DNA from: an uncultured Coriobacteriaceae bacterium
GTDB lineage: Bacteria; Actinomycetota; Coriobacteriia; Coriobacteriales; Atopobiaceae
Direction of reading: 5' to 3'
Assembly (NCBI GenBank): GCA_902791035.1
Contig: CADAUA010000003.1
Coordinates: 89,581 to 153,580 of the forward strand
DNA length: 64,000 nucleotides
In this document: piece after piece, positions 31,255-40,318 of the stretch
Layout: every line of letters begins with the position of its first letter
Numbering within the stretch: position 1 is the stretch's first letter
Translations under genes and position numbers: made by a program
Notes under the pieces: model-generated
Seen by the model: the letters and a program-made list of their open reading frames with translations, nothing else
The model's database searches: none
Told to the model about the DNA's origin: nothing

Positions 31255-32799
31255 CTAGCCCCGCAGCTCCTCGCGCGGGAGGTCCTTGCTCAGGTCCTCC
31301 CCGCCTCGCGCGTATTGCACGCCCGGGCGCAGGATGCCTGCCACCTCGCCCGCCGTGGTTATGGATCCGCAGGCCACGAAGGGCTCGTCCGCGAGTGCCG
31401 CCACCGCCTCGCCGACCGAAGGGAAGACCCGCACAGGCTCCTTGCCGGCAGCAGAGAAGAGCTTGCCCAGCTCATTGGCGGCGAGTGCGCGAGGCGAAGC
31501 CGTCTGCGTGACGTAGACCTGCGGGAACTCCGGGGCCAAGAGGCGCACGATGCCCTCCACGTCCTTGTCGGCGAGAACCGCGCACAGGAGCGCCGGTCGG
31601 GATGCCACGTCGGGAGCTACGCCCTGGACGGCCGTGAGGAAGGTCTGTACGCTCTGGGGGTTGTGACATGCGTCGATGAGGGCCACGGGATCCGGCCGCA
31701 CCACGTCGAAGCGCCCCGGCGTCGGACAGCGGACCACTGAGTCGAAGAGTGCTTCGTCGTCCAACGGACGCCCTAGGAACTGTTCCGCAAGCTCGACCGC
31801 GCAGGCGATGTTTGCCGCCTGGTAGCCGGGCTTGAGGGCGGAGATGCCATCGTAGACGGTCCCCGAGTGGGTGCTCACGCGGAGGATGAGCGGCCCGCCG
31901 ATGCGATCCGGACGTTGCTCCACCACATAGCTCGCGTGCGGCAGCTCCTCATGGGTGCGCGGCACGCCTGGGTGCATCTCGCCCGTGGCATCGGCCAGCC
32001 GAGCAGGACGCAGGAGCACCGGGGTCACGCCCGCCGCATCGCACTGCCCCAGGAAGACGTCCTCCACGCTGTCTGGCGTGGCCGTGCCCACGCCAAGCAC
32101 GCAGGTACGGCCGGGCTTGATGATGGCGGCCTTCTCGCCACTAATGGCCTCCAGGGTGTCACCCAGGATCCGCATGTGGTCGAGCCCCACACCCGTGACG
32201 GCAACGGACTCGATGGACCCAAAGGCGCTGGTCGCATCCCAGCGCCCACCCATGCCGCACTCCAGAACCGCCACGTCAACGCCTGCCTCGGCGTAGATCA
32301 CGGCGGCTGCCACCGTGAGGGTGTCGAACTCCGTGATGTCGTATGGACGCTCGCCCCCTGCCGCACGCCGTTCGTTCACGCGACGGCCGGCCTCGTTCGC
32401 GGCGCTTATCCCGTGCGCGAAGGCCTCCTCGCCCACCGGCCGTCCGTCCACCTCCATGCGCTCGGTGTAGCTCACGAGCTCGGGCGAGGTATAGAGGGCG
32501 CAGCGCAGGCCCTCCCCCATGAGGACGGCTGCCGTATAGCGGGCAGTGGAGGTCTTGCCGTTCGTCCCGGCAATCTGGATGCTCCGGAAGCCAAGGTCGG
32601 GATTGCCCAGCTCGGCCAGCATGTCCTCCACGCTCTCCAGCATGGGCTGGATGCCAAAGCGCAGAGCCGAGTGCAGGAGGTCGAGCGACTCCTGATAGCT
32701 TATGGTCGGAACCTCAAATGGGGTCTGGTACATGAGAAGGTCATCCAATCGCAAATCTTGCGGGTGCTTGTCGAGTGTGGCTACGGGTCCCGCACGCAT
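31255..32799 (-). CDS. folC: folylpolyglutamate synthase / dihydrofolate synthase (Mur ligase family)
   Basis: Adds glutamate to dihydropteroate or folates, trapping them in the cell. The protein (about 514 residues from the chosen start) has the P-loop IAGTNGKTSTARY, YTSPELVSYTERMEV, the ATP/Mg region LECGMGGRWDATSAF and GLDHMRILGDTLEAIS, and the C-terminal domain with VALIDACHNPQSVQTFL and LCAVLADKD. The open frame runs upstream to overlap the transporter gene; I chose ATG at 32799 because AAGGCGG lies upstream, but 32817 and 32733 are alternatives. It is the last gene of the block fhs-fchA-folD-folE-fnt-folC. Confidence 0.92.
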   Translation of the reverse strand: MRAGPVATLDKHPQDLRLDDLLMYQTPFEVPTISYQESLDLLHSALRFGIQPMLESVEDMLAELGNPDLGFRSIQIAGTNGKTSTARYTAAVLMGEGLRCALYTSPELVSYTERMEVDGRPVGEEAFAHGISAANEAGRRVNERRAAGGERPYDITEFDTLTVAAAVIYAEAGVDVAVLECGMGGRWDATSAFGSIESVAVTGVGLDHMRILGDTLEAISGEKAAIIKPGRTCVLGVGTATPDSVEDVFLGQCDAAGVTPVLLRPARLADATGEMHPGVPRTHEELPHASYVVEQRPDRIGGPLILRVSTHSGTVYDGISALKPGYQAANIACAVELAEQFLGRPLDDEALFDSVVRCPTPGRFDVVRPDPVALIDACHNPQSVQTFLTAVQGVAPDVASRPALLCAVLADKDVEGIVRLLAPEFPQVYVTQTASPRALAANELGKLFSAAGKEPVRVFPSVGEAVAALADEPFVACGSITTAGEVAGILRPGVQYARGGEDLSKDLPREELRG

Positions 32800-32873
32800 G
32801 CCGTCCGCCTTGTCCATGAGAGCGGCCGCAGCCACAAGCGTGACCGCGGCCGCCGCCCGTCCCTGTTCTGGCC

Positions 32874-33692
32874 CTACTTCTTGCCGCCCTTGAAGGCGTA
32901 CCAGTACATGCAGCCGATCAGGACCACGCCGCCCAGGAGGTTGCCCAGCGTGGCCGCAGAGAGGTTGTAGAGGAAGCCACCAAGGTCCACGGCCACGGCC
33001 CCCTCCGGCGCGAAGCCCATGGCCGAGGCGGCAATGCCCATGGGGATGAAGAACATGTTTGCCACGCAGTGCTCGAACCCGCATGCCACGAAGGCAGTGA
33101 CGGGAAGCATCGCCGATAAGAGCTTGTCCACCGTGCTGTGCGCGCCAAAGCCCATCCACACGGCCAGGCACACCAGCATGTTGCAGAGCACGCCGCGGAA
33201 GAAGATGCTCCCCCAACCCATGGTCACCTTGCCTGAGGCCACCTTGACCATGGCGGCACCCACGGCACCGTCGCCCATGCCGGCCACGCCGCTGAGCGCC
33301 ACGACCAGCACCAGCAGGAGCGACCCCACCAGATTGCCCAGGTAGACCACTCCCCAGCTGGAGAGAAGCTCGCCCCAGGAGTAGCGTCCAGAGAGCCGCC
33401 CGCAGATCATGAGGCTGTTGCCCGTAAAGAGCTCGGCGCCAGCGCACAGCACCAGAAAGAGGCCCACGGAGAAGGCCAGACCCCCAAAGAACTGCGACCC
33501 GGCAAAGGAGAGCGTCCCATCGGCCTTGACGAAGATCATGCTCAGGGCGCCGAATCCGATGAAGATGCCAGCCATCATGGCGAGGATGAACTGCCTGGCA
33601 CGCGGCATTCGGGCCTTGCCGACACCTATCGTCTCGGCCTTCTCCTCGATCTGCCCGGGAGCCAGCGCGTCAACGGGATTGGGCTCTGCCAT
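32874..33692 (-). CDS. formate/nitrite transporter family channel
   Basis: A 272-residue FNT membrane channel, pentameric in known members, that moves formate or nitrite across the membrane. Six transmembrane segments can be placed; FTGNSLMI and the GxEHCVANMFFIPMG stretch (conserved histidine, pore-lining) are family hallmarks. AAGGAGGAGG precedes the ATG at 33692. Its place between folE and folC, and near formate-THF ligase, argues for formate as the physiological substrate. Direction (import for one-carbon units or export of fermentation formate) is not readable. Confidence 0.92.
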   Translation of the reverse strand: MAEPNPVDALAPGQIEEKAETIGVGKARMPRARQFILAMMAGIFIGFGALSMIFVKADGTLSFAGSQFFGGLAFSVGLFLVLCAGAELFTGNSLMICGRLSGRYSWGELLSSWGVVYLGNLVGSLLLVLVVALSGVAGMGDGAVGAAMVKVASGKVTMGWGSIFFRGVLCNMLVCLAVWMGFGAHSTVDKLLSAMLPVTAFVACGFEHCVANMFFIPMGIAASAMGFAPEGAVAVDLGGFLYNLSAATLGNLLGGVVLIGCMYWYAFKGGKK

Positions 33693-33731
33693 GGTTACCT
33701 CCTCCTTCGTGCCTGCCATACGCCCAGTCTA

Positions 33732-34319
33732 CTAGAGACCGAGCAGCCGCATGGCCTCCTCGCGCGTACGGATGTCCGTCCGAAACACACCGCGCACCGC
33801 CGAGGTGACGGTCTGGGCTCCCGGCGTACGGATGCCCCTGATGGTCATGCAGGTGTGCTCGGCCTTGAGGACCACGAGCACCCCCTGCGGGTCGAGCTCC
33901 CGCACCATGGCGTCGGCGATCTGCTGGGTCAGGCGTTCCTGGAGCTGGGGCCTGCGCGCGTAACCGTTGACGCAGCGAGCTATCTTGGAGAGTCCCGTGA
34001 TGCGACCGTCTCGCGGGATGTAGGCCACGTGCGCCTTGCCCACGAAGGGCAGGATGTGGTGCTCGCACATGCTGGCAAAGGGGATGTCGCGCACGATGAC
34101 CATGTCGTCGTTGTGCTCCTCGTGGAACTGCTTGCGCAGGTAGGCTGCGGGATCCTCCTGCAGCCCGCCAAAGATCTCCTCGCAGGCGCGCGCCACGCGG
34201 TCCGGAGTGCCCTGGAGGCCCTCGCGGTCGGGGTCCTCGCCGATACCGATCAGGAACTCGCGAACCGCCGCCTCGATGCGGGGCTTGTCGATCTGCTTGT
34301 ACTGGAACTCCTCGGCCAC
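33732..34319 (-). CDS. folE: GTP cyclohydrolase I
   Basis: First enzyme of tetrahydrofolate synthesis, converting GTP to dihydroneopterin triphosphate. The 195-residue protein has [16 protein letters not shown], the zinc site [44 protein letters not shown] and the second zinc cysteine in [12 protein letters not shown]. It starts with GTG one base after the folD TAA, so translation is probably coupled. No later folate-branch genes (folB, folK, folP) are in the window. Confidence 0.97.
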   Translation of the reverse strand: MAEEFQYKQIDKPRIEAAVREFLIGIGEDPDREGLQGTPDRVARACEEIFGGLQEDPAAYLRKQFHEEHNDDMVIVRDIPFASMCEHHILPFVGKAHVAYIPRDGRITGLSKIARCVNGYARRPQLQERLTQQIADAMVRELDPQGVLVVLKAEHTCMTIRGIRTPGAQTVTSAVRGVFRTDIRTREEAMRLLGL

Positions 34320-34320
34320 G

Positions 34321-35175
34321 TTAGGCCACCGTCCTCTCCGCAGCCTCCACCACGTGCGCCATCAGCACTGCCGTAGTCACGGAACCCACGCCGCCTGGCA
34401 CGGGGGAAATGGCGCGCACGATAGGCTCCACGGCATCGTAGTCCACGTCGCCCACGAGCTTCTGGGCTTCCTCGTCCCAGTTTATGCCCACGTCAACCAC
34501 CACCTGGCCCGGACTCACGGCTCCGGCGCCCACGGTCTTGGCGTGGCCGGCGGCCGCTACAAGGACGTCTGCCTGGCGGCACTTGCCTGGCAGGTCACGC
34601 GTCTTTGTGTGGCACATGGTCACAGTGGCGTTGGCCGCCTGAAGCATCATGGAGACCGGCTTGCCTATGACGAGCGAGCGGCCCACCACCGTGACGTCCG
34701 CGCCACGCAGGGGCACCTCGTAGAACTTGAGAAGCTGCATGACGGCCTCGGCCGTGCAGGGCGGGAAGCCCTTGGGCCGGTTGGCAAAGACGCCAAAGAG
34801 CGAGCCCTCGGTGATACAGTCCACGTCCTTGGCGGGATCGAGGGCAGCGCAGGCAGCGGCCTCGTCCAGCGTCTTGGGCAGCGGACGAAACATCAGGCAT
34901 CCGTGGATGGAGGTGTCTTCGTTGATGCGGCCGATAGCGGCCATGAGGTCCTCCTGCGCGCAGTCCTCCGGGAGAATGACGCGCTCAACCGCAACGCCAC
35001 ACTTCTCGGCGCGCTTGGTCGCGCCGCGCTCGTAGGAGAGGTCGTCGGCGCGCTCCCCCACCCGAAGTACCGCTAGCTTGGGCGTCACGCCCTTCTCCGT
35101 AAGCGCCGCCACGCGGGCCTTTAGCTCCTCGGTGAGGGCATCGGCCACGGGCTTGCCCCTTAGCGCTTGGGCCAT
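34321..35175 (-). CDS. folD: bifunctional methylene-THF dehydrogenase / methenyl-THF cyclohydrolase
   Basis: Interconverts 5,10-methylene-, 5,10-methenyl- and 10-formyl-THF. The 284-residue protein has the catalytic YxxxK region ([17 protein letters not shown]), the CITEGSLFG and [11 protein letters not shown] motifs, and the NAD(P)-binding [16 protein letters not shown], followed by [18 protein letters not shown]. It overlaps fchA by 16 bases. The presence of fchA beside it suggests that cyclohydrolase activity may be shared or that FolD works mainly as the dehydrogenase. Confidence 0.96.
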   Translation of the reverse strand: MAQALRGKPVADALTEELKARVAALTEKGVTPKLAVLRVGERADDLSYERGATKRAEKCGVAVERVILPEDCAQEDLMAAIGRINEDTSIHGCLMFRPLPKTLDEAAACAALDPAKDVDCITEGSLFGVFANRPKGFPPCTAEAVMQLLKFYEVPLRGADVTVVGRSLVIGKPVSMMLQAANATVTMCHTKTRDLPGKCRQADVLVAAAGHAKTVGAGAVSPGQVVVDVGINWDEEAQKLVGDVDYDAVEPIVRAISPVPGGVGSVTTAVLMAHVVEAAERTVA

Positions 35176-35798
35176 CTGATCCCCCTCTCAACGGCAAGGT
35201 AGGTGGCGTCGGCCTTCTTGCAGCCGTCGTCCAGGAGGGCCTGCGTGCGGGCCACGAGGTCGTCTGCGTACTCGCGATCCCCCATGGACTTGGCGTTGAT
35301 GAAGACGTTGAGGCTGGCGCCCTTGAGGGCTGCCGAGGCGAAGGCCGCACCCACCCCCACGTCCGAGATGGCGATGCGGGTGCCTATCTGGGCGAGCTCA
35401 GCGAGAAGGTCCACCACCTGGCAGGTCGTCTCCATGATCTGGAAGGGAGGCTCGCATGCGGTGCGCAGAGCCGCCTCCATCACCTCGGCCTTGAGGGTCT
35501 GCTCCTCGGGCGTGGCCTTGGGGAGGCCGTATGCGCGCGACAGGGGTTCGAAGGCCGCGGCGTCCGCATCAGACAGCTCGAGCAGCCGGTCGCGCAAAGC
35601 CTCCAGCTGCGGGATTATCTCCTTGACGCGGGGCTCCACCTCGGCGTACTTCTTCTTGCCCAGCGTGAGGTTGCCCACCATGGCGCCAAGCGACGCGGCA
35701 AGCGCACCGCACACGCTGGAGGCCCCGCCGCCACCAGGTGTAGGCGCCTTGGACGTTAGCTCTGCAGAGAACTCAGCGAGTGTTTGATCAGAGACCAC
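35160..35798 (-). CDS. fchA: methenyltetrahydrofolate cyclohydrolase (FchA / cyclodeaminase family)
   Basis: A 212-residue all-helical protein of the formiminotransferase-cyclodeaminase C-terminal family, which in acetogens and purinolytic clostridia hydrolyses methenyl-THF to 10-formyl-THF. TSKAPTPGGGGASSVCGALA, the DADAAAFEPLSRAY segment and AISDVGVGAAFASAALKGA are family motifs. I chose GTG at 35798 because GAGGAGG lies five bases upstream; longer frames run through a hairpin region. A formimidoyl-group role (cyclodeaminase in histidine or purine breakdown) remains possible, but the position between fhs and folD favours cyclohydrolase. Confidence 0.88.
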   Translation of the reverse strand: MVSDQTLAEFSAELTSKAPTPGGGGASSVCGALAASLGAMVGNLTLGKKKYAEVEPRVKEIIPQLEALRDRLLELSDADAAAFEPLSRAYGLPKATPEEQTLKAEVMEAALRTACEPPFQIMETTCQVVDLLAELAQIGTRIAISDVGVGAAFASAALKGASLNVFINAKSMGDREYADDLVARTQALLDDGCKKADATYLAVERGIRWPKR

Positions 35799-35860
35799 GA
35801 CGACCTCCTCAAGAAAGGTTGGGTCACAAAAGAAGCTACCTGTATTGTTCCGATTCGCGG

Positions 35861-35923
35861 GAGTGCTGGGGTTTGCAAAGGGAGCATCCGCAAAGCGCTG
35901 CTCCCCTGCAAACCCCAGCACTC
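35861..35923. repeat. 63-bp perfect-arm hairpin in the fhs-fchA spacer
   Basis: GAGTGCTGGGGTTTGCA (35861-35877) is exactly complementary to the arm ending at 35923, and an inner GGGAGCA/TGCTCCC stem continues after a mismatch, giving about 24 paired bases and a short loop. It begins ten bases after the fhs stop. Possible roles are partial termination or protection of the fhs mRNA 3' end. Confidence 0.85.
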
Positions 35924-35933
35924 ACCCTCACGG

Positions 35934-37601
35934 TTAAAACAAGCCCACGATCTTGCCCTCGGGCGTCACATCGATCTTCTCGGCGGCGGGCACCTTGGGA
36001 AGGCCGGGCATGGTCATGATGTCGCCCGTGAGCGCCACCACGAAGCCGGCGCCGGCAGAGACCTTGAGGTTGCGAACGGTAATCCGGAAGCCCTCGGGAG
36101 CGCCCAGCTTGGTCTGGTCGTCCGTAAAGGAGTACTGGGTCTTGGCCATGCAGATGGGCAGCTTGTCGAAGCCCTGCTCCGTGAGCTCCTTGAGCTGCTT
36201 GGCCGCCTTGGTGGTGTAGTCCACGCCATCAGCATGGTAGATCTTGGTTGCGATGGCCTCGATCTTTTCGGCGATGGGGGCCTCGGCATCGTAGGCGAAG
36301 TGCAGCTCGGAGGGCTGGTCACAGAGCTTTACGACCTCCTTGGCCAGGGCCTCGCCGCCCTCGCCGCCCTTGGCCCAGACCTCGGACAGACACACGTTCA
36401 CGCCCAGCTCGTTGCACTTCTTCTCCACGAACTCGAGCTCGGCCGGGGTGTCGGTGGGGAAGGCGTTGATGGCCACGACCACGGGCAGGCCATAGACATC
36501 CTTGATGTTGGACACGTGGCGCAGCAGGTTGGGGATGCCCTTCTCCAGCGCGTCGAGGTTCTCGGTGGTGAGCTCGGCCTTGGGCACGCCGCCGTTGTAC
36601 TTGAGGGCGCGCACGGTGGCCACGAGTACCACGGCGGAAGGGGCCAGGCCGGTCGCCCGGCACTTGATGTCCAGGAACTTCTCCGCGCCCAGGTCCGCGC
36701 CGAAGCCAGCCTCGGTGACCACGTAGTCCGCGAGCTTCATGGCCGTGGTCGTGGCCTCCACGGAGTTGCAGCCGTGGGCGATGTTGGCGAAGGGGCCGCC
36801 ATGGACGAAGGCCGGGTTGTTCTCCAGGGTCTGAACCAGGTTGGGTTTGATGGCATCCTTGAGGAGGGCGGTGCAGGCCCCCTCGGCCTTGATCTCGTGG
36901 ACGGTCACGGGCTTGCGGTCGTAGGTGTAGGCGATGACCATGCGGCCCAGGCGCGCCTTGAGGTCCATGAGGTCGGTGGCCAGGCAGAAGACCGCCATGA
37001 CCTCGGACGCCACCGTGATGTCGAAGCCATCCTCGCGCGGCACGCCGTTGGCCACGCCGCCCATTCCGTCCACGATGCTGCGGAGCTGGCGGTCGTTCAT
37101 GTCCATCGCACGCTTCCACACGATGCGGCGCGGGTCGATGTTGAGGGCGTTGCCCTGCTTGATGTGGTTGTCGAGCATGGCGGCGATGAGGTTGTTCGCG
37201 TTCTCGATGGCGTGGAAGTCGCCGGTGAAGTGCAGGTTGATGTCCTCCATGGGAACCACCTGGGCGTAGCCGCCGCCGGCTGCGCCACCCTTGACTCCAA
37301 AGACGGGGCCGAGGGACGGCTCGCGCAGGCAGAGCATGGTCTTCTTGCCGATGCGGTTCATGGCGTCCGCCAGACCGATAGAGGTCGTGGTCTTGCCCTC
37401 CCCCGCGGGCGTAGGGTTGATGGCCGTCACCAAGACCAGCTTGGCCTTCATGGGCTTGTCCTTGAGGGAGTGGATGTCCACCTTGGCCTTGGTGTAGCCG
37501 TAGGGCTCGATCATGTCCTGGCTGAGGCCGGCCTTGGCCGCCACCTCGGAGATCGGGAGCATGTGGGCTTCCTGGGCGATCTCGATGTCTGACTTTGCCA
37601 T
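35934..37601 (-). CDS. fhs: formate--tetrahydrofolate ligase
   Basis: Captures formate as 10-formyl-THF using ATP, the entry to one-carbon metabolism and the methyl branch of acetogenesis. The 555-residue protein has the P-loop [46 protein letters not shown], and [20 protein letters not shown], all Fhs hallmarks. The ATG at 37601 has GAAAGGAAG upstream. It is the first gene of the one-carbon block. A weak TTGGGA-(17)-TAGTTG pair in the upstream region might be its promoter. Confidence 0.97.
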   Translation of the reverse strand: MAKSDIEIAQEAHMLPISEVAAKAGLSQDMIEPYGYTKAKVDIHSLKDKPMKAKLVLVTAINPTPAGEGKTTTSIGLADAMNRIGKKTMLCLREPSLGPVFGVKGGAAGGGYAQVVPMEDINLHFTGDFHAIENANNLIAAMLDNHIKQGNALNIDPRRIVWKRAMDMNDRQLRSIVDGMGGVANGVPREDGFDITVASEVMAVFCLATDLMDLKARLGRMVIAYTYDRKPVTVHEIKAEGACTALLKDAIKPNLVQTLENNPAFVHGGPFANIAHGCNSVEATTTAMKLADYVVTEAGFGADLGAEKFLDIKCRATGLAPSAVVLVATVRALKYNGGVPKAELTTENLDALEKGIPNLLRHVSNIKDVYGLPVVVAINAFPTDTPAELEFVEKKCNELGVNVCLSEVWAKGGEGGEALAKEVVKLCDQPSELHFAYDAEAPIAEKIEAIATKIYHADGVDYTTKAAKQLKELTEQGFDKLPICMAKTQYSFTDDQTKLGAPEGFRITVRNLKVSAGAGFVVALTGDIMTMPGLPKVPAAEKIDVTPEGKIVGLF

Positions 37602-37869
37602 AAATGGACTTCCTTTCGCTTCTTGGACCCTCCCCGGGGCCAATGGTTACCGAGTTGCACGGGACGAATGACCATGTCCCGTATTGTCCCTCAACTAGGG
37701 ATTGTGAAACAGGCTCCCAACCCCTAACCCCTCATTGCCTGCATCAGTCCATGCCAAATCCAAATGCCTCTCTTGTCTGCAAGTGTAGGGTCCTCCCATG
37801 GGGGCCTCAACGGCAAGAGCTCCAATTCCCACGGCCTGGCACCGTACAAAATGACGAACGGCGAGTGGT
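37602..37869. other. intergenic region upstream of fhs
   Basis: About 270 bases without a gene, followed by a repeat pair up to 37929. It should hold the fhs promoter; a small inverted repeat ACGGGAC...GTCCCGT (near 37658-37681) lies about 60-80 bases before the fhs start. I looked for a tetrahydrofolate riboswitch and found no matching core. Confidence 0.5.
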
Positions 37870-37929
37870 GGGCACTAGGGGGTACTCCCTTGCTGCCCGC
37901 GGGCACTGGGGGAGTACCCCCTAGTGCCC
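37870..37929. repeat. AGTAC/GTACT-loop hairpin repeats, copies 4a and 4b (inverted pair)
   Basis: Two units, 37870-37898 and 37901-37929, face each other. Their outer halves are exactly complementary over at least 23 bp (GGTGGGCACTAGGGGGTACT on one side), so the pair can also fold as one long hairpin. The right unit covers the stop codon of the trigger-factor-C-like gene. This BIME-like pairing is repeated at 55478-55541. Confidence 0.85.
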
Positions 37930-38532
37930 ACCCACCACGAGCTCCATGGCCTTCTTGCGGAGAAGGTCGCGGCGCAGTCCCTCGAAGCCGCTGCCAAGGA
38001 ACATCCTAAGCTGCGCGACCGTGGTGCCCTGCCGTGCGGCCACGGCCTCGGCCTCTGCCTCCAGCTCCGCCCCAGACACCCCCATCCCCTTCTCGGCAAT
38101 CACCTGGTCCAGGTACTTCTCGCCACACATGAGATCCCGCGTGCGTGCAAGCATCTGCCCCCAGGCGGCCTCTTGGTCTTGATCCTGGTAGCTCCAGTCG
38201 CCGGTGGCCATGGCGCGATACTTGAGCTGCTGGCGCCAGCCCACGAAGTCCTCGCGGGCCTCGGCATCCACCTGGGCCTCGTCTACCGTGACGCCGGCGG
38301 CCCGGGCGGCCTCCACTAGGGACATGAACTCTGCAATGGTGCCGAAGCCCAGAGGGCTCACCTCTTCCTCCGCGGCCTTCCCTTGCGGCAAAGGCTCCTC
38401 GCTGGGCCCGCAGCACCCCAGCACCTTGGCAACCAGGAGGACAGCGAAACCCGGGTCGTCCAGCTCCTCCCGCGAGAAGGTCAGGTCAACGTGCAGCCCG
38501 GCGGTGTCCTCCCCCGCAAGCTCTGCCCTCAT
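37921..38532 (-). CDS. trigger-factor C-terminal-domain-like protein beside a GroEL paralogue
   Basis: A 203-residue protein. The C-terminal ~70 residues (KYLDQVIAEKGMGVSGAELE, then AEAEAVAARQGTTVAQLRMF and FEGLRRDLLRKKAMELVV) resemble the helical arm of trigger factor or SurA/PpiD-type chaperones. The middle is helical and charged (VDEAQVDAEAREDFVGWRQQL); the first ~75 residues are not recognisable. No ribosome-binding GFRxGxxP motif or PPIase domain is present. The ATG at 38532 lies two bases after the GroEL stop with GGGGAGG before it, so the two genes are co-translated. A role as a client-holding partner of the chaperonin is inference. Confidence 0.6.
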   Translation of the reverse strand: MRAELAGEDTAGLHVDLTFSREELDDPGFAVLLVAKVLGCCGPSEEPLPQGKAAEEEVSPLGFGTIAEFMSLVEAARAAGVTVDEAQVDAEAREDFVGWRQQLKYRAMATGDWSYQDQDQEAAWGQMLARTRDLMCGEKYLDQVIAEKGMGVSGAELEAEAEAVAARQGTTVAQLRMFLGSGFEGLRRDLLRKKAMELVVGGH

Positions 38533-38534
38533 GG

Positions 38535-40205
38535 CTACCTCCCCATGCCCGCAGCCGCATCCACCAGCTCGCGGATGGTGCGATCGGGCGTCTCGGCGTC
38601 CACGACCGAGGCCTCCGTAGCAAGTAGGGCCGACGCGACGGAGACGGCACATTGCAGGGCCACGCGACACACCTTGGCCGGGTCCAGAATCCCCGCCTCG
38701 GATGCCTTTGCATAGCCCAGGCCCTGCGCGTCAAAGACGGTACCGTAGCCCAGCTCGCGGACCTTCTCCACCACCACGCCTGGTGCCTCGCCGGCGTTTC
38801 TGGCCTGCTGGCGCAAGGGCTCCTCCAACGCCAGCTCCACCAGGTGCGCACCCGCTCGCTCGTCACCCGCGAGCGTCTCCTCGTACATGCGCACGGCCCG
38901 CTGCGCCTCGAGGTAGGCCACCCCGCCACCCGGCACCACGCCCTCCTGCAGGGCGGCTCGCCCTGCATTTATGGCATCCTCGAAGCGGAGCTTCTGCTCG
39001 TTGACATTCTCCTCGCTCACGCCTCCCACGCGTATCGTCGCCGTGCCGCCCGTGAGACGGGAGAGCCTCTCCACCATGCGGTCGCGGTTGAACTCGTAGT
39101 CCGAGTCCGCTATGCGGCGGCGCAGGTCGGCCACGCGATTACGAATCTCCACCACGTCCCCATGGCCGCCGATGACCTGCGTGAACTTGGGACCCACCAC
39201 CACGCGGTCGGCAGAACCCAGCATGTCTGGGGTCACATCCGCCATGGTGTAGCCCATGACCTCGTGGTCCACGTAGGTCGCGCCAGTGAAGATGGCTAGG
39301 TCCTCCATGCACTTGCGGCGTCCCTCGGCATATGCCGGCGGGTCGACCTCCGCCACCTGCACCACGCCTGCCGTGACGTTGCGTACCACCGTGGCCAGGG
39401 CCTCGTCATCGAGCTTCTCGGCCACGATGAGGAGTGGCCGGTGCTGGGCAAGGGCGATCTCGAGCACGGGAATCACCTGTGAGGCTTCCGTCAGCTCCAG
39501 GTTGGTAAGAAGCACGAGCGGCTCCTCGAGCTCCGCCACCCCGTGCGCGCGGTCAGTGGCCATGGCCGGATGTCGCAGACCGCGCTCGAAGGTCATGCCA
39601 TCCGTGAGCTCCAGCTCCGTGTGCACGGTGTTGGAGTCGTCTATCTTGACGTGGCCCTCCTTGCCCACGTGGTCGAGGGCATCGGCAACCATACGGCCTA
39701 TCTCCGGGTCCTTGGAGGAGATTGCAGCTACGTGAGCCAGCTGGTCCTTGTTGGTCACGTCCGCGGCGATCTTCTTGAAGGAGTAGGCTGCCAGCTGCCC
39801 GGCACCCTGCACGCCACGACGCAGTGCCAGCGGGTTCGCGCCGGCCGCTATGAGCCGCACCGCACCATCCACGAGGGCGCGGGCGAGCACCGTGGCCGTT
39901 GTGGTCCCGTCGCCGGCCGCCTTGTCGGCCTGGGAGGTGATGGCCCGCACCAGGTCCGCGCCCATCTCCTCCACGGGGTCCGAGAAGTGCATGTGGTTCG
40001 CCACCGTGGCGCCGTCGTTGGAGACGATCGGGCCGAGCCCCTCCAACATCTGCTTGGTCTGCTCTCGCGGAAGCACCTTCTCGCGCTCGCATATCACGTA
40101 GCGACCTCGGGGTCCCAAGGTGGAGCCTACGGCATCAGCCAGCTGGTCCACGCCCGCCACGAGCCTTGCGCGCGAGTCCTCGCCCATGCTGACCAACCGC
40201 GCCAT
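38535..40205 (-). CDS. divergent GroEL-like chaperonin (HSP60 paralogue)
   Basis: A 556-residue group I chaperonin homologue. The equatorial ATPase residues are kept: GSTLGPRGR, the SNDGATVA loop, DGTTTATVLARAL, and FEDAINAGRAALQEGVVPGGG with its catalytic aspartate. The apical and intermediate regions are strongly diverged, for example an insertion around EKVLPREQTKQMLEG (residues ~35-50) and an unusual HMHFSDPVEEMG segment. The C-terminus ends AAGMGR instead of the Gly-Met repeat that lines the canonical cavity. There is no groES nearby. The ATG at 40205 has GGGGAG upstream. Likely a second, specialised chaperonin; the canonical GroEL should be elsewhere. Confidence 0.88.
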   Translation of the reverse strand: MARLVSMGEDSRARLVAGVDQLADAVGSTLGPRGRYVICEREKVLPREQTKQMLEGLGPIVSNDGATVANHMHFSDPVEEMGADLVRAITSQADKAAGDGTTTATVLARALVDGAVRLIAAGANPLALRRGVQGAGQLAAYSFKKIAADVTNKDQLAHVAAISSKDPEIGRMVADALDHVGKEGHVKIDDSNTVHTELELTDGMTFERGLRHPAMATDRAHGVAELEEPLVLLTNLELTEASQVIPVLEIALAQHRPLLIVAEKLDDEALATVVRNVTAGVVQVAEVDPPAYAEGRRKCMEDLAIFTGATYVDHEVMGYTMADVTPDMLGSADRVVVGPKFTQVIGGHGDVVEIRNRVADLRRRIADSDYEFNRDRMVERLSRLTGGTATIRVGGVSEENVNEQKLRFEDAINAGRAALQEGVVPGGGVAYLEAQRAVRMYEETLAGDERAGAHLVELALEEPLRQQARNAGEAPGVVVEKVRELGYGTVFDAQGLGYAKASEAGILDPAKVCRVALQCAVSVASALLATEASVVDAETPDRTIRELVDAAAGMGR

Positions 40206-40285
40206 CGCAATCACTCCCCGCTTCCCCACTGGGGCGGCGCACCCACAGACCCCGTGGGCGCGCCGCCGCAAACCTTGGTGTCGCG

Positions 40286-40312
40286 TGCCAAAAGTGTCTG
40301 ACACTCTTGGCA
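40286..40312. repeat. GTGTCTGACAC hairpin repeat, copy 2
   Basis: A 27-base palindrome: TGCCAAAAGTGTC joined by one base to GACACTCTTGGCA. It lies six bases beyond the stop of the PanB-like gene, the position of a 3' hairpin, and about 80 bases upstream of the chaperonin. Confidence 0.8.
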
Positions 40313-40318
40313 CGATGG

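Noticed and set aside
37602..37920. Tetrahydrofolate riboswitch before fhs, and before folE
   Set aside because: I looked for the conserved pseudoknot core on the minus strand and did not find it; the region is instead occupied by a palindromic repeat pair and ordinary sequence.
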